A stretch of DNA of 64,000 bases from Vibrio amylolyticus. GTDB taxonomy: Bacteria > Pseudomonadota > Gammaproteobacteria > Enterobacterales > Vibrionaceae. The DNA lies in the NCBI RefSeq assembly GCF_023145695.1, contig NZ_JAJHVV010000003.1, positions 1 through 64,000 on the forward strand. The letters are read 5' to 3'. The translations under genes and the position numbers were made by a program. The notes beneath the pieces are model-generated. The model did no database searches. It was not told the origin of the DNA and was given only the letters and a program-made list of their open reading frames with translations. Positions 8,893-17,530 of this stretch are shown piece by piece. The first letter of the stretch is position 1. Each line of letters begins with the position of its first letter.

Positions 8893-9771
8893 ATGAAATC
8901 TCGTTTAGCTATTGCTTTAGCACTGATTGTAACCGCTAGTCCCACTTGGGCTGTTAATGTCCTGTCTAGCATTAAGCCTATACAAATGATCACGACAGAA
9001 ATCATGCTCAATGTTGGTGAGCCGGATGTGCTTCTTGCGAACAATACGTCGCCTCATGATTATGCAATGCGCCCGTCTGATATCCGTCGAATTCGAGGTG
9101 CTGATCTTGTGATTTGGTTCGGTTACGATTTAGAGCCCTTTTTAGATAGAGTCTTAGCACAACAAGATAATGTTTTAACGTTAAGTTCAATCCCTCAGCT
9201 CGCTCTACGAGAGTACTCTGGCGATCAACATCAGCATGACGGCCATGATCATGGCGATCATGATCCTCATTTTTGGTTAGGTGTTGAACCCTCTTTACAG
9301 GTTGCGGAAGCCATTGCTGAAAAGCTTTCTAAGGTCGATCCCGAGTATAAACAACAGTATCAGAGCAATTACGATAATTTTAAACAGCGATTGTTGGACG
9401 AGCAGAAACAACTAACCGCTAAGCTTGAGCCTGTACGCAAATATGGTTATTACGTATTCCATGATGCTTATGGTTACTTTGAATCAGATTACCAAATGAA
9501 TCACTTAGGCTATTTCACTGTGACCCCGGATAGAAAGCCAGGGGCTAAGACACTCATAGCAATAAAAACCACCCTAAAAGAAAAACAAGCAAAGTGTGTA
9601 TTCTCTGAGCCTCAATTTACTCCGGCAGTCGTAGAGTCAGTCACAAGAGGCACTAATGTTCACTTAGGTGAACTAGACCCTATAGGTATTGATATTGAAG
9701 TTAAAGCTGGAAGTTATTTTGTTTTCTTGAACTCTATGGCAGATAATTTCATACGGTGCTTGGCTGACTAG
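8893..9771 (+). CDS. znuA: Zinc ABC transporter substrate-binding protein ZnuA
   Basis: ZnuA is the periplasmic zinc-binding protein that feeds ZnuBC. From the ATG at 8893 the 292-residue precursor has a signal peptide MKSRLAIALALIVTASPTWA. Zinc ligands expected in the family are visible as H55 (NTSPHDY), H126 after the His/Asp-rich loop HQHDGHDHGDHDPHF, and H190 (YVFHDAYGYF). Two Cys (KCVFSEPQ and the near-terminal FIRCLAD) likely form the conserved disulfide. An in-frame TTG at 8878 would add five residues but spoils the signal peptide. The promoter contains the Zur box. Confidence 0.96.
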   Translation: MKSRLAIALALIVTASPTWAVNVLSSIKPIQMITTEIMLNVGEPDVLLANNTSPHDYAMRPSDIRRIRGADLVIWFGYDLEPFLDRVLAQQDNVLTLSSIPQLALREYSGDQHQHDGHDHGDHDPHFWLGVEPSLQVAEAIAEKLSKVDPEYKQQYQSNYDNFKQRLLDEQKQLTAKLEPVRKYGYYVFHDAYGYFESDYQMNHLGYFTVTPDRKPGAKTLIAIKTTLKEKQAKCVFSEPQFTPAVVESVTRGTNVHLGELDPIGIDIEVKAGSYFVFLNSMADNFIRCLAD

Positions 9772-9812
9772 ACGTCAACGATTAGACACTTAAAATTACA
9801 AACAAACGATTC

Positions 9813-9880
9813 TTTTGCGGCCAATCTTGCTGAATGTTTACCTAGGTTCATATACACTAGACAAAATTGTCGCCGCAAAA
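9813..9880. repeat. 9-bp inverted repeat upstream of the AraC hybrid gene
   Basis: TTTTGCGGC at 9813-9821 is mirrored exactly by GCCGCAAAA at 9872-9880, with 50 bases between the arms. It lies in the 206-base gap between znuA and the hybrid regulator gene, upstream of the latter. It could be a paired operator that allows looping, or a stem that closes the znuA transcript. Neither is shown by the sequence. Confidence 0.45.
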
Positions 9881-9977
9881 AAACTATACCTTGTTTGAAC
9901 ATAGTTCAAGTTTGGTGGTGTAAATTAAAAATAATGGCGAAGTTACGACCTTACTTTTGTTGCTGAAAGGGTAAAAC

Positions 9978-12900
9978 TTGCTATTACGTTTTCTTTTTCC
10001 CATCTTACTTTTATTACCTCACATCGTTGTGGCGGTAGAGGTATCCCCATCAGTTTTCTACCCTTTATCCACTCAGGCTGAAGGGCGAACCATTGCGGCA
10101 AGAAATCTATTCCTGAGTGAGCAAGGCGGGATCTGGATCCATGATGTCCATGGCCGAGTTGTTTTCTATGATGGAAAAAACACCTTACCTAGAAGAGGCT
10201 CGGTATTAGATTTTACTTCTGATCAGTTGGTTTACCTCGATCAAGCTTTTTGGTCATTTGCAGACAATGAGATTTATCGCTCCTACCCTAACCAGCAAAG
10301 AGAGCTGGTGTTTAGTTTAACACCGGGGACAACAATACGATCTATCGGTATATCAAAGCGCTATATTTGGGTCGCCGATGACAGTAATTTCTATACCTAT
10401 CATATCGACTCCGGCGATTTCCAATCCTATTCGCTCATGGAGTTATATCAATCTAGCCAGTCAAGTCGAGTAGTGATTAATGACGCACAGCTCATCATGT
10501 CGAAATGGGTATTGGCAACAAATATTGGTGTATTCCTATCTGAAGCATCGCAGTTTTCGCATATCAGCGCATCCGGTAAGCGCTATACAGAAACGCTCCA
10601 CTTTTCAAACACACGCAATGAGCTAGTGATTGGCTCACTGTCGGGAGCATTGATTGTTGATGTTTTTAAACCGGATTCCCCCCTCCAATTGATAAGAGGT
10701 CATCACGTACTTTCAATTGTTGAAACGTCGAAAGAGTATTGGATAGGGACGGAACGCGGTCTGTTTGTTTATTCATTTGAAACGGGTGAAATAACCGAAT
10801 TAAAGGGTGGTGTAAGCTTTAATTACGACCTTGAAGGGTCAAAAATTTACTCTTTACTTAACGACTCGAGACAGGGGATATGGATTGGAACGGATCAAGG
10901 GATTCGTTACTACTCTCTTTACAGTGAAAAGTTTCGTCGAATTCCCAAGCACCTTCTGACTTATCGAAGTGTTGGCGAGTCGTTGAAAAAAGTAATGAAA
11001 AATGAAGATAGAGAAGGGTATTGGTTAGTCTCTAATCACGCGCTTTATCGTATTTCGTTACAGGGGCAGCCCTCTACAACCGTGATTTATAACAAGAGCG
11101 AAGTGTTTGACCTTATTCAGCATCAAGGCGTCCTGATGCTTGCGACGGAGTCTGGCATTGTTTGTATTGATATCACAACGGGTGAAGTTATAAAAGAAGA
11201 TGGGCTTCCCGTATCGATCAAAGAGCAGAAAGTCGAACAGTTAGAACGAGGTTACTCTGGGATGCTCTGGGGAGTGAAAGGCCCACAGCTATGGTCTTAT
11301 GATTTAGAAGAAAAAAGCTTTAAAAATTATGGTGATTCATGGATGGTGAACCACTTTACCCCTTCGAAAGTGACACTACTTAGAGCCACTGAGTCATTAG
11401 GCTTATTGATTGGAACCGATCATGGCCTTTATCAATTAAAAAATGGAAGAATTCAATTTTTTAAAGAGAGTACGCAATTTGGCCATGTTGTTGCTATCAA
11501 AGAAGTAGAAGGTTTTATTTGGGTAGCATCAAGCTATGGCCTCTATCGACTTTCAAGTGACGATTTGTTGCCACAATCAATCCCTATGATTGAACAGAAT
11601 ATTAGTCCAAAGTGTTTGCTGAAAAAAAGCGATGGCGTTTGGCTAACCTCGTCTGCAGGACTCTCTTATTACGATAATAACGCCAATATTATTAAACACA
11701 TTAGCGCACCGTTCGGTGTACTAAATAATGAGTTTGTCTCTAGCCTTTGTGACCCGTCTAACGATGGTATAGATAATTTACTATTAGGGACCACAAACGG
11801 CTTGATTCAAGTAGGGGAATCGGCGCTGATCGAGGAACCCTTGCCAAGCCACCAAGTTCTTTTTAGTCAAATTAATGTGAATCAAAAGACGATCTCATTA
11901 GGCAGTAAATTACCTACAAGCTTTACCATTCAGTACGGCGACTCTATAAGCTTTCTCATTGGCATAGTCCCTTGGAGTCATAATGATCAGCTCTATTATC
12001 GGCTAGAAAATAAAGGTGAGTGGATTGAGCTAGAAGGGTATCAGCTCTCTTTTGATCATTTGATACCAGGGACTCATACTTTGCAAGTCAAGCGAACATC
12101 AATGATTGGGGATAGTAGTAACGTAGTAAGTCAAGTGTTTACAGTATTGGAACCTTGGTATTTGTCTCGATGGGCGATCGCTTCTAGCGTATTGATGACA
12201 TTATTGTTCGCAGGCCTGATTTCTCTCTGGCGCTCAAGATTGATGAGTGCTTCAAACAAAATGCTGAAAGGCAAAGTATCATTGAAGACCAATCAGCTTC
12301 GTCATCAAAGTAGAATTTTATTAACAAACAACCAGCAACTTAGAAAGCAGCTTGAGGTTCGCCACCTTATTTATAATCAGGTCATCACATCGGTTCAGGA
12401 TAATTTGAATAATCTTGCTCGTAATACACAACGGGAGCACTCTTTATCCTCAAAGGATGTTATTAGGTTGGTTTCTAAAGAGTTAGAAATATTAAGAAAT
12501 GCTAAAAGTAATGGGAATGGAACGAAGCAAATATTTGATTTGTCCCTAGTGATCGAATCCGTATTGTCTGGCTGGAAATCGGAGTTCGAAAAGTCAGGTA
12601 TTGGCATTCAGTTTCGTTGCAATGATAGTGATGTCTTGGTTGAGTTAGATAACTTTAACCTTGATGTGGTCATTAACACGCTCTTAGATAGTCTTCTAGC
12701 AAGGTGCTTTAAAAATCAAGAGGTTCAAATTGAACTTTATATCGCTGATGAGATGGCTGTAATGAAAATGATGGATTCTGGAAGAGCGTTTCCTGACTTG
12801 GAACATTACGAGCAGGTCATGTCGATGGATCTCAGTGTGCACAATTTACCGTCACTCGTCTCAGAAAGTGGTGGACGACTTTCCTATCATATCTCTAAAG

Positions 12901-13352
12901 AACGAAACCTAATTGAGATATCTTGGCCTTTGAGTCTGACAACAATAAGTACGGAAGATGAGGCGTCGACTGAGCGCTTACATGATGATAGTGAGGAGGT
13001 TAATGAAGCGGATAGACTTTGGATGCAAAAACTAGATAACTTGCTAGAGAAGCACTACGCCGATTCTGATTTTGGTACCGCTTCAGCCGCTAAACATCTG
13101 TTTATTTCTGAACGTAGCCTTCAAAGGCGCTTTAAAGCGAGCCATGGTCGTACATTCAAAGAGTATCTTAATGAGTATCGCTTAGACAAAGCGGTCAAAA
13201 AACTCTTAGCGGGAGAAAAAGTGTCGGATGTTGCTTTTGATTGTGGTTACAACGACGCTTCATACTTTAGCCAGCGATTTAAACATCACTTCGGTGCTCC
13301 TCCGTCTCAGTTTATTGGAGGTTACGAGCAGCAAGATAAAATCACCGAATAG
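9978..13352 (+). CDS. Membrane-bound hybrid sensor: beta-propeller, Y_Y_Y, kinase-like domain and AraC-type HTH
   Basis: The start is the TTG at 9978, preceded by AAAGG with 7-base spacing and giving a good signal peptide (MLLRFLFPILLLLPHIVVA). Residues 20 to about 620 hold propeller-type repeats (IWIGTDQGIRYYS, YWIGTERGLFVYS, LLIGTDHGLYQL). A Y_Y_Y-like domain follows at about 630-720, and a membrane helix at about 732-751. A coiled stretch and a degenerate HATPase-like region (about 850-980) lie inside the cell, then an AraC/XylS DNA-binding domain at about 1018-1117 (FISERSLQRRFK and DASYFSQRFKHHFG). The layout resembles Bacteroides hybrid two-component regulators, but I see no phospho-acceptor His motif and no receiver domain. 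Its ligand and targets are unknown. The position between znuA and feoABC hints at, but does not prove, a metal-related role. Confidence 0.85.
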   Translation: MLLRFLFPILLLLPHIVVAVEVSPSVFYPLSTQAEGRTIAARNLFLSEQGGIWIHDVHGRVVFYDGKNTLPRRGSVLDFTSDQLVYLDQAFWSFADNEIYRSYPNQQRELVFSLTPGTTIRSIGISKRYIWVADDSNFYTYHIDSGDFQSYSLMELYQSSQSSRVVINDAQLIMSKWVLATNIGVFLSEASQFSHISASGKRYTETLHFSNTRNELVIGSLSGALIVDVFKPDSPLQLIRGHHVLSIVETSKEYWIGTERGLFVYSFETGEITELKGGVSFNYDLEGSKIYSLLNDSRQGIWIGTDQGIRYYSLYSEKFRRIPKHLLTYRSVGESLKKVMKNEDREGYWLVSNHALYRISLQGQPSTTVIYNKSEVFDLIQHQGVLMLATESGIVCIDITTGEVIKEDGLPVSIKEQKVEQLERGYSGMLWGVKGPQLWSYDLEEKSFKNYGDSWMVNHFTPSKVTLLRATESLGLLIGTDHGLYQLKNGRIQFFKESTQFGHVVAIKEVEGFIWVASSYGLYRLSSDDLLPQSIPMIEQNISPKCLLKKSDGVWLTSSAGLSYYDNNANIIKHISAPFGVLNNEFVSSLCDPSNDGIDNLLLGTTNGLIQVGESALIEEPLPSHQVLFSQINVNQKTISLGSKLPTSFTIQYGDSISFLIGIVPWSHNDQLYYRLENKGEWIELEGYQLSFDHLIPGTHTLQVKRTSMIGDSSNVVSQVFTVLEPWYLSRWAIASSVLMTLLFAGLISLWRSRLMSASNKMLKGKVSLKTNQLRHQSRILLTNNQQLRKQLEVRHLIYNQVITSVQDNLNNLARNTQREHSLSSKDVIRLVSKELEILRNAKSNGNGTKQIFDLSLVIESVLSGWKSEFEKSGIGIQFRCNDSDVLVELDNFNLDVVINTLLDSLLARCFKNQEVQIELYIADEMAVMKMMDSGRAFPDLEHYEQVMSMDLSVHNLPSLVSESGGRLSYHISKERNLIEISWPLSLTTISTEDEASTERLHDDSEEVNEADRLWMQKLDNLLEKHYADSDFGTASAAKHLFISERSLQRRFKASHGRTFKEYLNEYRLDKAVKKLLAGEKVSDVAFDCGYNDASYFSQRFKHHFGAPPSQFIGGYEQQDKITE

Positions 13353-13826
13353 GTACCGTTCCGATTTTTACCCTCCCGCTAGAGTGCTGATACTTAGTAC
13401 ACATTTATCTGAGTACACGGCTAATGTGTGCGAGTTGGGCCCATATCAGGTACTGCACGAAGCTTAATTCAAATGGTACGCTATCCCTTTCCCTCTTATA
13501 TTTCAATACCCTTAGACGTGTTCTGCTTTATTAGATTGCTGTAGACGAGCGTACGTATATCTCACTTATTCCATTCCAAAAGTACCAGGCATCTTAACTA
13601 TCTTGATTCGAGCTAAATGAGATAGAGAGGAGCTAACCTAGCTGCTCTATCTGTAGATAATTGCCTAGCACTATTACAAATAATCAGATCATTGTTCAGG
13701 CGGAAAGTCATAAACTGGTGGCTTATTTAGTTTTGGGCATCAATAGATAATGTGCTCGTAGCGGATATTTGGTTAAAGATATTTTGATTAGAAAAAAATG
13801 GTAGTGAAGAGTTGAGGGGGAGTAAG
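13353..13826. other. Intergenic stretch after the AraC hybrid gene
   Basis: No convincing protein gene is seen. The notable structure is an imperfect hairpin at 13620-13652: AGATAGAG pairs with CTCTATCT, and inside it AGCTA pairs with TAGCT around an ACC loop. There is no T run next to it on either strand. A 7-base direct repeat AGTACAC occurs at 13396-13402 and 13412-13418. The rest of the gap up to feoA holds the candidate small RNA and the Fur box. Confidence 0.5.
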
Positions 13827-13960
13827 AAAAAAAATATCGTGGCATAGCCGGGGGACTATACCACGGGTGTCAATGACACCTTCGCTTGCTGCCGGAGTGA
13901 CATAGCGTGTGCTATATCACCTCTGGAATTTGTTTAGAGGGAATACCTCTCGACGGAATT
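13827..13960 (-). ncRNA. Candidate structured small RNA, four hairpins ending in an intrinsic terminator
   Basis: Read on the minus strand, four hairpins follow one another: AGAGG/CCTCT (13936-13950), a 10-bp stem with loop ACAC (13897-13920), GGTGTC/GACACC (13866-13880), and a 10-bp stem with an 8-base loop (13838-13865) followed by eight T (13827-13834). Both 10-bp stems contain one position that pairs as G-U on the minus strand but would be an A-C mismatch on the plus strand, which fixes the transcribed strand. The 5' end near 13960 is an estimate; a TATAGT element lies just upstream. I do not recognise the family. It runs away from feoA and towards the AraC hybrid gene. Confidence 0.65.
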
Positions 13961-14237
13961 AACTATAAAATATCCCACTTATTTTACGTATAAAATTAAC
14001 GCCAACTTACTGTAAGAAAAGCGACAGTATTTTAGTTTATTTATAAGTCACTGTATTAATTCGGAAAGTTGGACCGATATGTGAGATTTTCTATAAGATA
14101 AGAATTACAGTTGTGATAAAGAAAATAGATATTAACGTTTTTAACGAGAGATCGGTTTACGTATTTAACGGTTTCAAAATTGCAAAATTTGATTTCACAC
14201 AATATTCACTCCCTAAAATAAGCCTACAATTGCTTTA

Positions 14238-14256
14238 AATAATAATCCTTCTCATT
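14238..14256. promoter_or_regulatory. Fur box upstream of feoABC
   Basis: AATAATAATCCTTCTCATT fits the 19-bp Fur motif AATGANAATNATTNTCATT with two mismatches at the defined positions. It ends 17 bases before the feoA ATG. Fur repression of feo under iron sufficiency is established in enteric bacteria and Vibrio. Use of this exact site is inferred. Confidence 0.75.
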
Positions 14257-14273
14257 TTCGTTAAGAACTCACT

Positions 14274-14501
14274 ATGAAACTATCTGAGCTTAAACAAGGC
14301 GAGTACGCAGTTGTACTGTCGTTCAATACATTACCCATTGAGACACGTAAAAAACTTATGGTAATGGGAGTATTACCCAATACACCCATATCACTTATCC
14401 GCCGGGCTCCACTAGGAGACCCAATTCAGATTGATGTGAGAGGGGTTTCTTTGGCTCTCAGAGATAACATCGCCAAACAAATTGTTGTGGAGGTGAAATA
14501 A
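14274..14501 (+). CDS. feoA: Ferrous iron transport protein FeoA
   Basis: FeoA is a small SH3-like cytoplasmic protein needed for Fe(II) uptake with FeoB. The 75-residue sequence has the family pattern MKLSELKQGEYAVV, KKLMVMGVLPNTPI and PLGDPIQIDVRGVSLALR. Its stop overlaps the feoB start by one base (TAATG), so the two are translationally coupled. A Fur box lies directly upstream. Confidence 0.94.
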   Translation: MKLSELKQGEYAVVLSFNTLPIETRKKLMVMGVLPNTPISLIRRAPLGDPIQIDVRGVSLALRDNIAKQIVVEVK

Positions 14502-16771
14502 TGGCTTATAACATTCTTACCGTTGGAAATCCAAACAGCGGAAAAACGACCCTCTTTAATGCCCTAACGGGAGCCAATCAATTTGTTGGAAACTGGGCAG
14601 GGGTGACAGTTGAGAAGAAAACAGGCTCATTTTCGCATTCAGGCTATGAGTTTAGGCTAACCGATTTACCGGGCATCTATGCGTTAGACAGCGGTAATGA
14701 TTCTAATAGCATTGATGAATCTATCGCATCAAGAGCTGTGCTTACTCATTCGACCGATTTAATTATCAATGTTGTCGACGCTAGTTGCTTAGAACGCTCG
14801 CTTTATATGACACTTCAGCTGCGCGAACTAGGGCGACCTATGGTCGTTGTTCTAAATAAAATGGACGTGTTGAAGCGGGAAAGACAAAAGCTTGATATTA
14901 ACAAATTAGAAAAATCGCTGGGTTGCCCTGTTATTGCGCTGTCGGCGAATGAAAAAAATCAAGTCGCCAAGTTTAAAGATGTACTCCATAAAACTGTAAT
15001 TCAAGGCGTTGCTCTTAATAAGCTCTCATTTTCTTATAGTGATGACTTTGAGCAAATGATTCAGGGCATTGAGCCAATGTTTAATGAAGGAACAGTAGCA
15101 AGTCGAGCATTGGCGATTAGAGCACTTGAAAACGATCGCTTGGTTATAAATAGTCTTTCAGAAAATGATAGAGCCACCGTTGCTCGTTCTATCGAAACCA
15201 GTAACATCGATATTGATTTACTCGTTGCTGACTTTAAGTACACCTTCTTACACCAGGTGTGTAAAAGTGTAAGACGTTCAGAAGGTAAGTTGAACCGAAA
15301 CTTCACAGAGAAAGCGGACAGCTTAATTCTTAATAAGTGGGTAGGTATCCCATTATTCTTCTTTGTTATGTATCTGATGTTTATGTTCTCAATAAATATA
15401 GGCAGTGCATTTATCGACTTTTTTGATATCGGTGTAGGGGCTATTCTGGTTGATGGGGGCCATTATCTGTTTGATGACCATTTACCCGTATGGCTAGTTA
15501 CGTTGATTGTCGATGGTGTCGGTGGCGGTATTCAAACGGTTGCAACCTTCATCCCTGTTATTGCAACTCTTTATCTCTTTCTCGCGCTCTTAGAAAGTTC
15601 AGGCTATATGTCTCGTGCCGCGTTTGTCCTAGATAAAGTGATGCAGAAAATTGGATTGCCGGGTAAAGCCTTTGTTCCTTTAGTTCTTGGCTTTGGCTGT
15701 AACGTCCCATCGATTATGGCGACCCGAACGTTAGATCAAGAAAGAGAGCGTAAGCTAGCGGCATCGATGGCGCCATTTATGTCGTGTGGTGCCCGCTTAC
15801 CGGTATACGCTCTGTTCGCTGCTGCATTTTTTCCGGAAAGTGGCCAGAACGTTGTTTTCGCATTGTACTTACTAGGGATTGTTGCAGCTGTCTTCACTGG
15901 TTTAGTGTTGAAGTACACCATTTATCCGGGATCAAGTGATAGCTTGATAATGGAAATGCCTGACTATGAACTTCCGACGCTACAAAATGTTCTCATTAAA
16001 ACTTGGCAAAAATTAAAGCGATTTGTTTTAGGAGCTGGTAAGACAATCGTAATCGTAGTGACGATACTTAGCTTCCTAAATTCTTTGGGTACAGATGGTA
16101 GTTTTGGTAATGAAGATAGTGAGAAGTCTGTATTGTCAAAAGCTTCACAGGTTGTCACTCCGATTTTTGCTCCCATAGGTATTGATCAAGACAACTGGCC
16201 AGCTACAGTGGGTATTATTACCGGTATCTTTGCGAAAGAAGCAGTCGTTGGTACGCTAAATAGCCTGTATACCTCTGCTGATGAAACGGATGAAGAGTAT
16301 GACTTAATGGCGAGTTTAGAAGAGGCCGTCTTGTCTATTCCGGAGAACTTAATTGGAATTAGTTACTCTGATCCATTAGGTATTGAAGTCGGTGACCTTA
16401 CCGATATGGAATCAGTAGCCGATGAGCAAGAAGTTGACCGTTCTATATTTGAAAACCTGAAAGGTCACTTTGCTTCAGGCCATGCGGCATTTGCTTATTT
16501 GATTTTCATATTACTTTACACACCATGCGTTGCGGCGATGGGGGCGTATGTAAGGGAGTTTGGCCAAAAGTTTGCGCAGTTTATTGCTATTTGGACGATG
16601 GGACTAGCGTATGGAAGTGCCGCTTTGTATTACCAAGCTTCGCTATTAACGACTCAGCCAGTAACCAGTGCAATTTGGATAATTTCAATACTGTCTATTA
16701 TGTTATTCACTTACCGATATATGAAATCTATAGGAAAGAAGCAGCAAAGGCTAGAGGTGAAAATAGCATGA
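14501..16771 (+). CDS. feoB: Ferrous iron transporter FeoB (GTPase-permease)
   Basis: FeoB is the inner-membrane Fe(II) transporter with a cytoplasmic G domain. G1 GNPNSGKTT (residues 9-17), G3 DLPG (55-58) and G4 NKMD (119-122) are intact. A helical GDI-like region follows, then a membrane domain with the two conserved gate motifs containing Cys (FGCNVPSIMATRT and FMSCGARLPVYALF). Length is 756 residues, as expected for this clade. It overlaps feoA by one base and feoC by four (ATGA), a tightly coupled feoABC operon. Confidence 0.97.
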   Translation: MAYNILTVGNPNSGKTTLFNALTGANQFVGNWAGVTVEKKTGSFSHSGYEFRLTDLPGIYALDSGNDSNSIDESIASRAVLTHSTDLIINVVDASCLERSLYMTLQLRELGRPMVVVLNKMDVLKRERQKLDINKLEKSLGCPVIALSANEKNQVAKFKDVLHKTVIQGVALNKLSFSYSDDFEQMIQGIEPMFNEGTVASRALAIRALENDRLVINSLSENDRATVARSIETSNIDIDLLVADFKYTFLHQVCKSVRRSEGKLNRNFTEKADSLILNKWVGIPLFFFVMYLMFMFSINIGSAFIDFFDIGVGAILVDGGHYLFDDHLPVWLVTLIVDGVGGGIQTVATFIPVIATLYLFLALLESSGYMSRAAFVLDKVMQKIGLPGKAFVPLVLGFGCNVPSIMATRTLDQERERKLAASMAPFMSCGARLPVYALFAAAFFPESGQNVVFALYLLGIVAAVFTGLVLKYTIYPGSSDSLIMEMPDYELPTLQNVLIKTWQKLKRFVLGAGKTIVIVVTILSFLNSLGTDGSFGNEDSEKSVLSKASQVVTPIFAPIGIDQDNWPATVGIITGIFAKEAVVGTLNSLYTSADETDEEYDLMASLEEAVLSIPENLIGISYSDPLGIEVGDLTDMESVADEQEVDRSIFENLKGHFASGHAAFAYLIFILLYTPCVAAMGAYVREFGQKFAQFIAIWTMGLAYGSAALYYQASLLTTQPVTSAIWIISILSIMLFTYRYMKSIGKKQQRLEVKIA

Positions 16772-16998
16772 TCCTAAGTGACCTAATTGAATACATTGAA
16801 GTGCAGGGAACCAGTAGCCGAAAGGACCTTGCTAAGCAATTTGCTTTAAGTGAAGACGGCGTTGATGCAATGCTTGGTGTCTGGATTAAAAAAGGAAAGA
16901 TAAGTCGTATAAACGACACAAATAAGCTAGGTCATACTACGCGAGTTCGTTATTGTTCAAACAGAAATGAAGGGTTTTCCATGATGGTGACGATGTGA
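16768..16998 (+). CDS. feoC: FeoC family protein
   Basis: FeoC is a small winged-helix protein that supports FeoB; in Vibrio cholerae it binds the FeoB cytoplasmic region. The ATG at 16768 overlaps the feoB stop as ATGA and gives 76 residues beginning MILSDLIEYIEVQGTSSRKD, a helix-turn-helix-like fold. Only one Cys is present (VRYCSN), so the Fe-S-binding Cys cluster of enterobacterial FeoC is absent. A longer in-frame opening upstream would run inside feoB and is not the gene. Confidence 0.9.
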   Translation: MILSDLIEYIEVQGTSSRKDLAKQFALSEDGVDAMLGVWIKKGKISRINDTNKLGHTTRVRYCSNRNEGFSMMVTM

Positions 16999-17047
16999 TT
17001 ACAGGCCTAGTAGGATGTAAGTGATACCAGCACTGTTCGTTGATTAT

Positions 17048-17074
17048 AAAATGCCGCTATAAAGCGGCATTTTT
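17048..17074. terminator. Terminator after feoC, usable on both strands
   Basis: ATGCCGCT/AGCGGCAT with loop ATAA is flanked by an A run and a T run. It stops feoABC and can also serve the convergent HIT gene. Confidence 0.88.
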
Positions 17075-17095
17075 ATTGTGAATTGCTTTAGTTAT

Positions 17096-17530
17096 CTAGT
17101 TCGCGTAAGGGTTGAAAATAGAGCTAAGAGAAAGCACGTTTTTAATTCTTGAAAGCATTGCGGATTGCTCACTTTCACTTCTAAATTGGCCCTGAGTATT
17201 CCCCCATACAGGTCCAGGCCACGCAATATCGTCTTTATAGCGAGCGATATGATGTATATGAAGCTGAGGAACCATATTCCCTAAAGCACCTAAGTTGAGT
17301 TTATCTGGCTTAAAGGTTGCTTCTAATGCTTGGCTTACGGCTTGTGATTCGTATAAAAATTGTTGCTGTTCATTCATCGTTAAATGATGAAGCTCTTTTA
17401 GGTTTGCACGTTTTGGTACTAGGATAACCCATGGAACGGCATTATCTTTATGAAGCAGAGCAAGTGAGAGCGGAAACTCGCCTATAACACTCGTATCTTT
17501 TGCTAGTTGTGGGTGGAGTTCAAAGCTCAT
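17096..17530 (-). CDS. HIT family protein, probable nucleotide hydrolase
   Basis: Histidine-triad proteins hydrolyse or transfer nucleotides, for example dinucleoside polyphosphates or AMP-lysine compounds. The 144-residue sequence has the triad region QLHIHHIAR at residues 89-97, with H91, H93 and H94 in place of the more usual spaced HxHxH, and the preceding segment LNLGALGNMVPQ typical of this bacterial subgroup. The substrate cannot be told from sequence. It is convergent with feoC and followed upstream by argS in the same direction. Confidence 0.88.
   Translation of the reverse strand: MSFELHPQLAKDTSVIGEFPLSLALLHKDNAVPWVILVPKRANLKELHHLTMNEQQQFLYESQAVSQALEATFKPDKLNLGALGNMVPQLHIHHIARYKDDIAWPGPVWGNTQGQFRSESEQSAMLSRIKNVLSLSSIFNPYAN

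Noticed and set aside
13396..13418. AGTACAC direct repeat after the AraC hybrid gene as its operator
   Set aside because: Seven bases twice is weak, and no promoter or gene start lies next to it.
14190..14204. TTGAT-TTCA-CACAA as an FNR site for feoABC
   Set aside because: Only the left half fits TTGAT-N4-ATCAA; the right half has two mismatches. The Fur box downstream is much better supported.
16525..16998. Longer version of feoC starting inside feoB
   Set aside because: The added residues come from the feoB coding region in another frame. The ATGA overlap start at 16768 matches FeoC length and family.
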